Assembly (NCBI GenBank): GCA_934757245.1
Contig: CAKVLH010000004.1
Span: 70,836-134,835, forward strand
DNA length: 64,000 nucleotides
Source of the DNA: an uncultured Candidatus Melainabacteria bacterium
GTDB taxonomy: Bacteria; Cyanobacteriota; Vampirovibrionia; Gastranaerophilales; Gastranaerophilaceae
Direction: 5' to 3'
The stretch's first letter is position 1, and the number at the start of each line of letters is the position of its first letter. A program made the translations under genes and the position numbers. The notes under the pieces were generated by a model. The model was not told the origin of the DNA and searched no databases. It saw only the letters and a list, made by a program, of their open reading frames with translations. Shown piece after piece: positions 33,872 to 41,858 of the stretch.

Positions 33872-34734
33872 TGAATCTTGATTCTGAAAAGAAATTTGCA
33901 GCAGGACTTTCAATAACGTCTAACGCATTTATAATTATTACAAAACTTATCGCTGGCATGGTTTCAGGAAGCATTAGTATAATTTCAGAAGCAATCCATT
34001 CTTTATCGGATTTTTTAGCATCTGTTCTTACTTTTTTTGCCGTAACTCGTTCGGCAGAACCTGCTGACAAAGAACATCCGTTTGGGCATGGAAAGTATGA
34101 AGACATGTCCGGATTTATTGAAGGCGGTCTAATTATATTTGCAGGATGTTTTATTATATTTGAATCTGCCAACAAACTTATTAAAGGCTACACTCTCCAA
34201 ACAGAATCTATGCTCGGTATTTATGTAATGGCATTTGCTGTAGTAGCGAATTTTGCAGTTAGCAGATACTTATTTTATGTGGCGAAAAAATCTGATTCTG
34301 TTTCACTTTTGGCAGATGCAGAACACTTGAGTACAGATATTTTTTCTTCACTAGGTGTTTTAGTCGGCTTAGTGTTAATAAAAATCACCGGCATTGCGGC
34401 TTTAGATCCGATTGTAGCATTGATAGTGGCTGTAATAATTCTAAAAACAGGATTTACGATTTCTAAAGAGACATTGAATAACTTGCTTGACGGCTCACTT
34501 CCGCAAGATGATATAAAAAAAATTGAAACAATTTTAAAAAGTAATAAAGTCATCAAAGGTTTTAAAAACATAAAAGGTAGAAAATCCGGTCAATACAAAG
34601 ATATTGAATTAACCTTACTATTTAATCCTGATATGAAAATTAGTTGTGCACATAGTATTTGCGATCAAATCGAAGGTGAAATAAAAAAAGAATTAGGAAA
34701 TGTTTCTACGATTATTCACGCAGAACCTGCATAA
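33871..34734 (+). CDS. Cation diffusion facilitator transporter
   Basis: 287 residues, six membrane helices and a C-terminal ferredoxin-like cytosolic domain. Metal-site motifs are SEAIHSLSDF in helix 2 and ADAEHLSTDIFSS (HxxxD) in helix 5, plus HPFGHGKYE after helix 2. It is a metal (Zn, Fe, Mn or Co) proton antiporter; the metal is not predictable with certainty. It ends the operon that begins with the TPR gene. Confidence 0.92.
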   Translation: MNLDSEKKFAAGLSITSNAFIIITKLIAGMVSGSISIISEAIHSLSDFLASVLTFFAVTRSAEPADKEHPFGHGKYEDMSGFIEGGLIIFAGCFIIFESANKLIKGYTLQTESMLGIYVMAFAVVANFAVSRYLFYVAKKSDSVSLLADAEHLSTDIFSSLGVLVGLVLIKITGIAALDPIVALIVAVIILKTGFTISKETLNNLLDGSLPQDDIKKIETILKSNKVIKGFKNIKGRKSGQYKDIELTLLFNPDMKISCAHSICDQIEGEIKKELGNVSTIIHAEPA

Positions 34735-34841
34735 ATTACTTTAAATCAAAAGTTGCAAAACTTAAAGATTTTTAACATTCCATGTTTTTTAAATTCCGAT
34801 ATTTGTGGTATGATAATATTACATTGCTGTGGAGTGGATAG

Positions 34842-36782
34842 TTGACTAAGTTGTCCGTTTTATATAAGAAAATTTTAATAACTTCATTAGTTTTAGGCGC
34901 AATTTTGACGCCAAACTTAGCCTACTCTAAAGGTGTAGACAAGGCTACAGCTGATGCTTACAAACAAGAAAATGCCGCTGAACAGCAAGAATTAGATTAC
35001 ATTGAAGAATCAACCTACGACAGCAACACAGCATATATTAACGACATTGAAATTTTAGGCTCAAATATTATTAAACCTGAATATATTTTGTCCAAAATGT
35101 CTTTGCAAAAAGGTGATTTGTATGACAAAGACCTTATGCAACAAGATTTAAAGACTATTTACAGATTAGGTTATTTTACAGAAAAAATGAAAGCAATTCC
35201 TGTAAAAAATCCTAACGGCACAATTTCTTTAAAAATTATCTTAGAAGAAAATATCCCCGTAACGGATTTTACAATTGAAGGTAATACAGTAGTTTCAGGC
35301 GACGAAATCATGCAATATTTGCTTCCGCTAAAAGGAAAACCCCAAAATATCACAGCAATTAACCAAGCAATGGAGCAAATTAACCAATGCTACTATTCTA
35401 AGGGGTACATACTATCAAAAATTGATTCTATCTACGATGATCCGGATGGAACGCTTAACTTGAGTATTACAGAAGGTAAAATCAACAAAATCATGATTAC
35501 CGGTAACGAAAAAACAAAAGAATACGTTATCGAGCGTAATATCATGACTGAACCGGGAACTGTTTATAACGAAAACCAAGTTAAACAGGATTTGGTAAGG
35601 TTGTATTCAACTCAAGCATTTAAGGATGTAAACCGTACGATTGAAGTTTCGGAAGATGACCCTGATAAATTTGATGTAACAATTGAATTAAAAGAACAAA
35701 GAACAGCTTCTGTATCTATCGGTGGTGGTTTGGATTCTGCAACAGGTGCGTTCGGTTCTGTAGCGATTTCTGATAATAATTTCAGAGGAATGAATCAAAG
35801 AGTTTCGTTATCCGGCATGGTAGGTTCCGGTATCTTGATGAGCGACTCTTCAATTAAAAGCCACATGAACTATCAAGCTGAATTGAGCTTCTTTGAGCCA
35901 CATTTCTTGAACGCAGATAACTCTCTTATGAGTAAAATATACTTCCGCGATTTGGGTAGTTATCAAGTTCCACTTGCAGTAGAACGCCGTATTGGCATCG
36001 AAAGTACAGTTGCACACCGTCTGCGCTACAACAGGAATTTGTCATCAACTTTTACAGCCGGTGTTGAATATATCCACTTAGATGAGGGTGATAAAAACAA
36101 TATTGCAAATTTATACAGATTGCACAATTTGAATATTGCTGACCGTGCGAAAGAATTAGAAGGTGGCTTCTTCTTGAGATTGGCTCCGGGTTTGGCATAC
36201 GATTCAAGAGACTCTGCTATAAATCCACGACATGGGGCTTTGGCATCTGTTAGATATGAAGAAGCATTTGGCTTAGACGGTTTTGCTAAAACAAACGGAC
36301 GTTTAACGGGTATGGCAAAAAGATTCATTCCAATTGCGAAAAAATCTTCTTTAACATTTACAGGACGCGCAGGTGTGAAGATTCACGGTTCACAAATGCC
36401 TGAAGTTATGGCATATCGTTTAGGTGGTCCGTACACAATCAGAGGTTACAAAGTTAACGGTGTTGGTACTGGTACATCATTCATAATGGGTTCCGCTGAA
36501 TTGGCAACACCAATTCCATTTGTAGACAGATTGAAAGTTAATTTCTTGCAAAACTTGAGATTAACATTCTGGGTTGACGCAGGTCGCGTATTTGACCCAA
36601 CAATTGCAAGTGCATTGTATGATAGACCACTTCAAGCAATTACCGCCGGTATTGGTTTGAAGATAAATATGCCGGGTATCGGTCCACTATCAGTTGACTA
36701 CGGTTTCCCTATTACCAACCCTGGACCAAACGGTTCTCCACACGGTTACTTCACGTTTGGTGTAGGCGATATGATGTACTAA
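34842..36782 (+). CDS. bamA: BamA/Omp85 outer-membrane assembly protein
   Basis: 646 residues: signal peptide (to about residue 29), about three POTRA domains (from IEILGSNIIKPEYIL near 65 to KELKEQRTASV near 285) and a C-terminal beta barrel with the Omp85 motif region YRLGGPYTIRGYKVNGVGTG (VRGY-type, RGY) near 525. It inserts beta-barrel proteins into the outer membrane. It starts with TTG at 34842 after GGAG. The next gene is an Skp-like chaperone, the usual bamA-skp order. Confidence 0.93.
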   Translation: MTKLSVLYKKILITSLVLGAILTPNLAYSKGVDKATADAYKQENAAEQQELDYIEESTYDSNTAYINDIEILGSNIIKPEYILSKMSLQKGDLYDKDLMQQDLKTIYRLGYFTEKMKAIPVKNPNGTISLKIILEENIPVTDFTIEGNTVVSGDEIMQYLLPLKGKPQNITAINQAMEQINQCYYSKGYILSKIDSIYDDPDGTLNLSITEGKINKIMITGNEKTKEYVIERNIMTEPGTVYNENQVKQDLVRLYSTQAFKDVNRTIEVSEDDPDKFDVTIELKEQRTASVSIGGGLDSATGAFGSVAISDNNFRGMNQRVSLSGMVGSGILMSDSSIKSHMNYQAELSFFEPHFLNADNSLMSKIYFRDLGSYQVPLAVERRIGIESTVAHRLRYNRNLSSTFTAGVEYIHLDEGDKNNIANLYRLHNLNIADRAKELEGGFFLRLAPGLAYDSRDSAINPRHGALASVRYEEAFGLDGFAKTNGRLTGMAKRFIPIAKKSSLTFTGRAGVKIHGSQMPEVMAYRLGGPYTIRGYKVNGVGTGTSFIMGSAELATPIPFVDRLKVNFLQNLRLTFWVDAGRVFDPTIASALYDRPLQAITAGIGLKINMPGIGPLSVDYGFPITNPGPNGSPHGYFTFGVGDMMY

Positions 36783-36832
36783 ATTTAAAAATTAAGAAAA
36801 TAGTGTATAATATAGATACAAGGAGGTTTTGT

Positions 36833-37282
36833 ATGAAAAAATTTAAGTTAGGTCTTGTAGCTTTGGCTATTATGGCATTTGCCGGCATTGCAAACGCAGG
36901 CGGAGTTGGATATATTGATTATGCGAAAGTAATTGATAACTATGATTATGCAAAACAAGTAACAAAAGAAGTTGATGCAAAAGGCTTGGAAATGCAACAA
37001 TTCTTGGTTGATAAAGAAAAAGAATACAAAGCATTAGATACTCCATTAAAAAAACAAACTTTTGAAGAAAAAACAGCAGCTGAATTTAAAGCTAAAGAAA
37101 ATGCTTATGTAACTCTTAAAAATAAAAGAGAACAAGAAGTATTTACAAAAATAAAAGAAGCTGCAAAAGCGGTAATGGTTGAACAAAAACTTGATGCCAT
37201 AATGGATGTAAGAGGCGTTTTTGTAGGCGGTGTTGATATTTCTGATAGCGTAATTGCTAAATTAAAAGGTGCTAAAAAATAA
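36833..37282 (+). CDS. OmpH/Skp-like periplasmic chaperone (second)
   Basis: 149 residues: signal peptide (MKKFKLGLVALAIMAFAGIANA), YIDYAKVIDNY strand, charged helical arms and AIMDVRGVFVGGVDISD end. ATG 36833 is preceded by AGGAGG. It directly follows bamA and probably delivers unfolded outer-membrane proteins to it. Its stop overlaps the start of the next gene (TAATG). Confidence 0.9.
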   Translation: MKKFKLGLVALAIMAFAGIANAGGVGYIDYAKVIDNYDYAKQVTKEVDAKGLEMQQFLVDKEKEYKALDTPLKKQTFEEKTAAEFKAKENAYVTLKNKREQEVFTKIKEAAKAVMVEQKLDAIMDVRGVFVGGVDISDSVIAKLKGAKK

Positions 37283-38607
37283 TGGATTTAATCGACCTAA
37301 TCGAGAAAAAGAAGCGTGGTAAAGTGCATACGAAAGACGAAATTCGTTTTATCGTAAAGTCGCTTGATAGCGGAGTTGTACACGAGACCCAAATTGCGGC
37401 ATGGCTTATGGCAGTTTATTTTAAAGGCTTAAATGAAGTTGAAACTGCGTATTTGACAGAAGCTTTAGCTGATTCAGGCAGTCGCGTGAATTTTGGCGAA
37501 TTATCTAATTTGATAGTTGACAAACATTCTACAGGCGGAGTTGGCGATAAAGTTACAATTACTTTGATTCCGCTTCTTGCAGCAGCCGGAATTCCAATGG
37601 CAAAGCTTGCGGATAGAGGGTTAGGCTACGCAGCCGGAACTGTTGATAAGTTAGAAGCAATACCATACTTTAAAACCGATTTGAGTGTTGAAAATCTTGT
37701 AAATCAAGTTAAAGAAATCAACGGCGTTATAGCTTCTCAAGCTGAAGATTTAGCGCCTGCCGATAAAAAGTTGCAAGCACTAAGAAACTTGACAGGAACA
37801 GCTGATAGTGATGTTTTAATAGCATCTTCTATTATTTCTAAAAAGATAGCTTCGGGGGCTAACAACATAATTTTAGATGTAAAATACGGCGCCGGAGCAT
37901 TCATGAAAACGCCGGAAGACGCTGTGCATTTGTCAAAATTAATGGTTAAAATCGGTAAAAACCTAAATAAATCTATTATTGCGGTAGTAACTTCAATGGA
38001 AGAACCTCTTGGACGTGCAATAGGCAATTCTTTAGAAGTAATTGAAGCAATAGAATTTTTGAAAGGTCGTATTGCAACCGGAGATTTGGCTGAACTTACA
38101 TATTATTTTGCTTCTTCTGCGCTTGTATTTTTAGAAATGTACGCGACAAGACAAGAAGCTGAAAAATATTTACGCGAGTTGGTTAATTCAGGCAAGGCGC
38201 TTAATAAATTCCGCGAAATAATTATTGCTCAAGGCGGAGACACAGCCGTTTTAGAAAACTATGACAAGTTTGAGCTTCCTGCTTTTAAAATTGAATGTGA
38301 ATCAAAAAAGAACGGTTATGTTCAAAATATCAATGCATTCAATATTGCGCAAGCGACAAAAGCTCTAGGTGCAAGCAGAGAAAACGGCTCAATTGATTTG
38401 AGTGTCGGGATTTATTTAAACAAAAAAAGCGGTGAATATGTTAAAAAAGGCGAAAACCTTTACACAATATATTCAAATGACGAAGAAAAAACAAAAATTG
38501 CACAAAGGTTTTGTGATGAGGCGTTTTCAATCAATGAAAGCAAGCCTTCGCATGTAAATCTTGTTTACGGTGTAATTGCTACAAATGACGAGGATAATGA
38601 TGTTTAA
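37282..38607 (+). CDS. Pyrimidine-nucleoside / thymidine phosphorylase
   Basis: 441 residues. Family motifs are VDKHSTGGVGDKVT (phosphate loop), KLADRGLGYAAGTVDKLEAIP and VKYGAGAFMKTPEDA. It phosphorolyses pyrimidine nucleosides for salvage. DeoA or Pdp type cannot be separated with confidence. It is translationally coupled to the Skp-like gene and overlaps the FlhA-like gene by 8 bp. Confidence 0.93.
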   Translation: MDLIDLIEKKKRGKVHTKDEIRFIVKSLDSGVVHETQIAAWLMAVYFKGLNEVETAYLTEALADSGSRVNFGELSNLIVDKHSTGGVGDKVTITLIPLLAAAGIPMAKLADRGLGYAAGTVDKLEAIPYFKTDLSVENLVNQVKEINGVIASQAEDLAPADKKLQALRNLTGTADSDVLIASSIISKKIASGANNIILDVKYGAGAFMKTPEDAVHLSKLMVKIGKNLNKSIIAVVTSMEEPLGRAIGNSLEVIEAIEFLKGRIATGDLAELTYYFASSALVFLEMYATRQEAEKYLRELVNSGKALNKFREIIIAQGGDTAVLENYDKFELPAFKIECESKKNGYVQNINAFNIAQATKALGASRENGSIDLSVGIYLNKKSGEYVKKGENLYTIYSNDEEKTKIAQRFCDEAFSINESKPSHVNLVYGVIATNDEDNDV

Positions 38608-40066
38608 CAAAAAAATGCAATACGTTATTAAATCTGTACCTACTGACGACAAACAAGCATTAGAAGATTTGCTAAATGAAATGTCTGACGAGGGTTGGGA
38701 TTTATACACAATGCACGAAGTTGAGACAGAAACTTCGTACGATTTTAATTGCATTTTTATGCGCGAAAAACAAGAAGAAGACACAACTGATTTAGACGAT
38801 ATTGTAAACATTACAAGTTTCAAATATCGCATGGAAAAAATGCTTGCTGCGCCATCAAGTCCTTACGCGTCCTGCAAAGAAATTCAATTAAAAATTTCGA
38901 ATCAAAAAGAACGTATCAAGAAAATTAAATCACAATTAGAAAGTGATAATCTTTCTCCTGATGAAAAAAATCAGTTAAACAATCAAATGTCAGACGAACT
39001 TAAACAACTTGAAGCTTTGAAACAAGCGCTTGTAAATGAGATTTCTCCCGAAACAATGTATTCTGAAATTAAGGAGGAAAAATTTGTCATTAATCTTTCC
39101 GAAGAAATTTTAGACGTAATTTCAATGGAAGAAAACGATAATTTGCTTGCCGAAACAGTTAAAGTACGTCAAGAATTGACTGAAAACTTAGGTTATGTAA
39201 TTCCACATATTCATTTTCATAATAGCGATGAACTTATGCAAAATGAATTTAATATTAAAATTCATGACATCGAAGTTTTCCGCTCTGTAGTTTTCCCTGA
39301 GTTTTTGGCTTTTTACAAAGACGATTTGAAAGGTTACAAACTTACGGATGATGATTATCAACTTATTGATGAAATTACAGGCAAAAAACTTGTTTGGATT
39401 CAAAAAGACAAAGTTAAAGATTTTTGGATAAAAGGAATGAGCCCAGCCGAATATATAGGTGAAGCAATTAAATATATTGCAGTGCGCGAAGTTTCGGATA
39501 TTATGGACTATAACGATATAAACAAGTATGTTGAAAAAGTTATAGAAACTAATTCTTTCCTTGTTGATAATATTATTCCGGATTTTATTACGGCATCTGA
39601 TTTGAAATACTTATTAACTTGTTTGATTAGAGAACGAGTTTCGGTTAAAAATATTGTTTATATTTTTGAAAAAATCAATGATTATGCTAATGAACCTACT
39701 AAAGAAGATTTGCTGGATAAAGTCAGATTAGCTTTGTCTAAACATATTGTAAAAGATTTAGCCGAAAATAACGAACTGAAAGTTATAGAATTTTCGGATG
39801 AAACTTTAGACAAGATTTATTCATTTTTTAAAGACGATGAAGATGAAGCGATTGTTCGTATTGAAGCTGATGAGGTTCAAGAAATCGTAGATAAGATTGC
39901 AAAATTTGCTAAAGCCAAAAAGATTACAAATCCGACATTGGTAGTTCCAATGGAAATAAGACACATGGTTTTTGTAATTTTAGCAGAATTTGTTAGAAAT
40001 ATAACAGTCTTAGCGCACGAAGAACTTGTAAGCGATTATAATATCAAGTTTGTAGGCAAGATTTAA
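38600..40066 (+). CDS. Soluble FlhA cytoplasmic-domain homologue with DUF4177-like N terminus
   Basis: 488 residues without any membrane segment. Residues 6-56 (YVIKSVPTDDK..., EGWDLYTMHEVE) resemble DUF4177. Residues 90-147 form a coiled coil. From about 160 to the end the protein follows the cytosolic domain of FlhA, the export gate of flagellar and type III secretion, in order: ENLGYVIPHIHFHNSDELMQ near 195, IHDIEVFRS, KKLVWIQKDKV, SPAEYIGEAIKYIAVREV, DNIIPDFITASDLKYLL, VSVKNIVYIFEKINDYA near 348-363, and PTLVVPMEIRHMVFVIL near 445. The N-terminal membrane channel of FlhA is absent. It is the last gene of the bamA cluster. Confidence 0.78.
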   Translation: MFNKKMQYVIKSVPTDDKQALEDLLNEMSDEGWDLYTMHEVETETSYDFNCIFMREKQEEDTTDLDDIVNITSFKYRMEKMLAAPSSPYASCKEIQLKISNQKERIKKIKSQLESDNLSPDEKNQLNNQMSDELKQLEALKQALVNEISPETMYSEIKEEKFVINLSEEILDVISMEENDNLLAETVKVRQELTENLGYVIPHIHFHNSDELMQNEFNIKIHDIEVFRSVVFPEFLAFYKDDLKGYKLTDDDYQLIDEITGKKLVWIQKDKVKDFWIKGMSPAEYIGEAIKYIAVREVSDIMDYNDINKYVEKVIETNSFLVDNIIPDFITASDLKYLLTCLIRERVSVKNIVYIFEKINDYANEPTKEDLLDKVRLALSKHIVKDLAENNELKVIEFSDETLDKIYSFFKDDEDEAIVRIEADEVQEIVDKIAKFAKAKKITNPTLVVPMEIRHMVFVILAEFVRNITVLAHEELVSDYNIKFVGKI

Positions 40067-40068
40067 AT

Positions 40069-40091
40069 GTAGGTTGGGGTTTCACCCCAAC
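40069..40091. repeat. GTTGGG-family palindrome
   Basis: GTAGGTTGGGG-TTTCA-CCCCAAC followed by an A-run, 2 nt after the FlhA-like stop. Same as 60445-60467. Confidence 0.8.
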
Positions 40092-40114
40092 AAAAAAGAT
40101 TAAAGATACAAACA

Positions 40115-40153
40115 AAATTGCACCCTGCATTAATATTGTAAGGTGCAATTTTT
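40115..40153. terminator. Terminator between the FlhA-like gene and tRNA-Gln
   Basis: Stem AAATTGCACC / GGTGCAATTT with a 17-nt loop, then TTT on the plus strand; weaker on the minus strand. Confidence 0.65.
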
Positions 40154-40191
40154 GTATAGTTAACTTTATTTAATACAAAATACATGTAAAA

Positions 40192-40262
40192 CTCCCAGAG
40201 ATGGATTCGAACCACCGTTAAAAGAGCCAGAATCTTTCGTCCTGCCACTAGACGATCTGGGA
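40192..40262 (-). tRNA. tRNA-Gln(CUG)
   Basis: Minus-strand cloverleaf: acceptor TCCCAGA / TCTGGGA, discriminator G, anticodon stem AAAGA / TCTTT around loop TTCTGGC giving CUG, T-arm GGTGG-TTCGAAT-CCATC. CCA is not encoded. It begins 7 nt after the stop of the upstream exported protein on the same strand, so the two are probably on one transcript. Confidence 0.9.
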
Positions 40263-40269
40263 ACATTTA

Positions 40270-40716
40270 CTATTTATTCCAAAAATATCTTTTCTTAACT
40301 TCTAAAGTAGAAGGTTTCTTTTCTACGCTCTTAATATTTGTTTCGCCATAAGTATATGGATTTGACGCATCCATTGCTCCCTTATCATAGGTAAATGAAC
40401 CATTTGCTTTGCTTTCAGGTTGAACATTACTTACATTAGTTTCTCTATACCTATATCTTCTTTCGTAACCGGCATTAGGAGGTGTGTTAACGACATCGCT
40501 AGAAGCTCCTTTGAACACTTCACCATTTCTGAAAGTTGTATCATAAGGATTTGCAAAACCTGATTCTTGTTGAAGAGTTTTTCCACCGGGATCTTTACCC
40601 AAAAAGTGCATTCTTCCCAAATCATCAGTATATACAGTAGAATTAGCCATTGCACAGGTTACAGAAGCGCAAACAGCTAAGAATAAACCCAATGAAATTA
40701 AACTTTTTCTTACCAT
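40270..40716 (-). CDS. Small exported protein of unknown function
   Basis: 148 residues with a clear signal peptide (MVRKSLISLGLFLAVCASVTCAMA). The mature part is Asn/Tyr/Gly-rich with NPYDTTF and NPYTYGETN segments that look like worn repeats; no known domain. It ends in a basic EVKKRYFWNK. A tRNA-Gln follows after 7 nt. Confidence 0.72.
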   Translation of the reverse strand: MVRKSLISLGLFLAVCASVTCAMANSTVYTDDLGRMHFLGKDPGGKTLQQESGFANPYDTTFRNGEVFKGASSDVVNTPPNAGYERRYRYRETNVSNVQPESKANGSFTYDKGAMDASNPYTYGETNIKSVEKKPSTLEVKKRYFWNK

Positions 40717-40792
40717 ATCAAATTCTCCTTTTAGTCATTTCGTAACAGTATTATATTACAAAATAACTAAAAGGTGCATTTCTTTTGTTACA

Positions 40793-41227
40793 TTATTTTA
40801 CGTTAATTTCATTGGTAATATCTTTCCCACCGTACAATACAACACTCTTTGCAAATACATAATCATATTTATCATTCTGCGCTTTTTTAGTAATTTCTGC
40901 TTGAATATTCTTTTCTATATTACTAAGTTTTGTATTATAATCCTTTTCCAAAGCTTGCTTTTTAGCATTAAATTCTTTTGTATATTTTTCTTCTAATTGT
41001 AAAATCTTAGCACTATCCGTTTCATTTGCAATAGCACCACGAGCATTTACAATAATTTTATTAAGCTCATCCATTTTTTTAGAATGCTCTTGCTTAAGCT
41101 GTTTTACCTGTGAAGAATTACTTACAAGCTTTTGTAAGTCGACAACTGCTACAGAATTTTCTGCTGCAAAAATATAATTTTGAACCGCAAACATTGTAAT
41201 AATTAAAAATAAAATCTGTTTTTTCAT
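40793..41227 (-). CDS. OmpH/Skp-like periplasmic protein (third)
   Basis: 144 residues: signal peptide (to about IFAAE), VAVVDLQKLVSNSSQVKQL strand and helix, long Lys/Glu helical arms, and YVFAKSVVLYGGKDIT end. Closest in layout to the copy at 31358. It is a single gene on the minus strand, away from bamA. Confidence 0.87.
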   Translation of the reverse strand: MKKQILFLIITMFAVQNYIFAAENSVAVVDLQKLVSNSSQVKQLKQEHSKKMDELNKIIVNARGAIANETDSAKILQLEEKYTKEFNAKKQALEKDYNTKLSNIEKNIQAEITKKAQNDKYDYVFAKSVVLYGGKDITNEINVK

Positions 41228-41327
41228 TTTGCTCTCCTTTTTTAGTATTTATAAATAAATTTAAAATGAGTGTCATTCTCCAATTGTGTAAATTAAAATT
41301 ACTATTCTAAAAAAAATTAAAATTCAG

Positions 41328-41392
41328 CTTAACAAAACTTCACAAATCCTAACAAAAAAGGCAATTTTTTGAAACTTGTATACTTTATATAT
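41328..41392 (+). promoter_or_regulatory. Shared regulatory module, copy B
   Basis: CTTAACAAAA, CTTCACAAAT and CCTAACAAAA in exact 10-bp phase, then AAGGCAATTTT, 12 nt, TACTTTATATAT; ends 32 nt before the ATG of the 81-residue gene. This copy has the clearest triple repeat. Confidence 0.78.
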
Positions 41393-41424
41393 GTAAGAGA
41401 TATTTAAATAGAGAGATAGAAATT

Positions 41425-41670
41425 ATGACAGCTACATACGATGCAATTGAAAGAAATAAAAAACCGGCAGGCGCTTTAGAAATTCCTGAAGATTTCCATT
41501 TCTACTATTTAAATAAAAAAGACCGCCAAATGAGATTCAACAACGGCGGAGACCCAATTTACGCTATTTTCGACAAAATCGACGAAAGACCTCTTTCTAA
41601 AATCGCTAAAGATTTCGTTAGAGAATTGGCTGACGATTCTATCAGATTTATCTCTACTTTGATTAAATAA
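41425..41670 (+). CDS. Small protein of unknown function (81 aa)
   Basis: Not recognised. Soluble, mixed charge: PEDFHFYYLNKKDRQMRF in the first half, then FVRELADDSIRFISTLIK. No cysteine, signal or membrane segment. It has the best copy of the shared module upstream and a hairpin GGTGCAAA/TTTGCACC (41692-41709) downstream. It has no sequence likeness to the other two module-driven small proteins that I can see. Confidence 0.72.
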   Translation: MTATYDAIERNKKPAGALEIPEDFHFYYLNKKDRQMRFNNGGDPIYAIFDKIDERPLSKIAKDFVRELADDSIRFISTLIK

Positions 41671-41691
41671 TCACACTCTTTTTAAGTTAAT

Positions 41692-41810
41692 GGTGCAAAA
41701 ATTTGCACCCTACTTTTCTAAATGGAAAATGGATAATGGACAATTGAAAATTATGTAAAACAATTTTCCATTTTACACTTTCAATTTTCAATTGGCTAAG
41801 CTAAATCATC
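41692..41810. repeat. Intergenic hairpins before the AsmA-like gene
   Basis: A GGTGCAAA-AA-TTTGCACC hairpin, then a pair of inverted AT-rich blocks (CAATTGAAAATT ... AATTTTCAATTG, with ATGGAAAATGG ... CCATTTTAC). No gene is seen in the 188-bp gap. Confidence 0.6.
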
Positions 41811-41858
41811 TGGAGTGTTGTCAACTATTAACTTTATTGCTATTATATACTTATTAAA

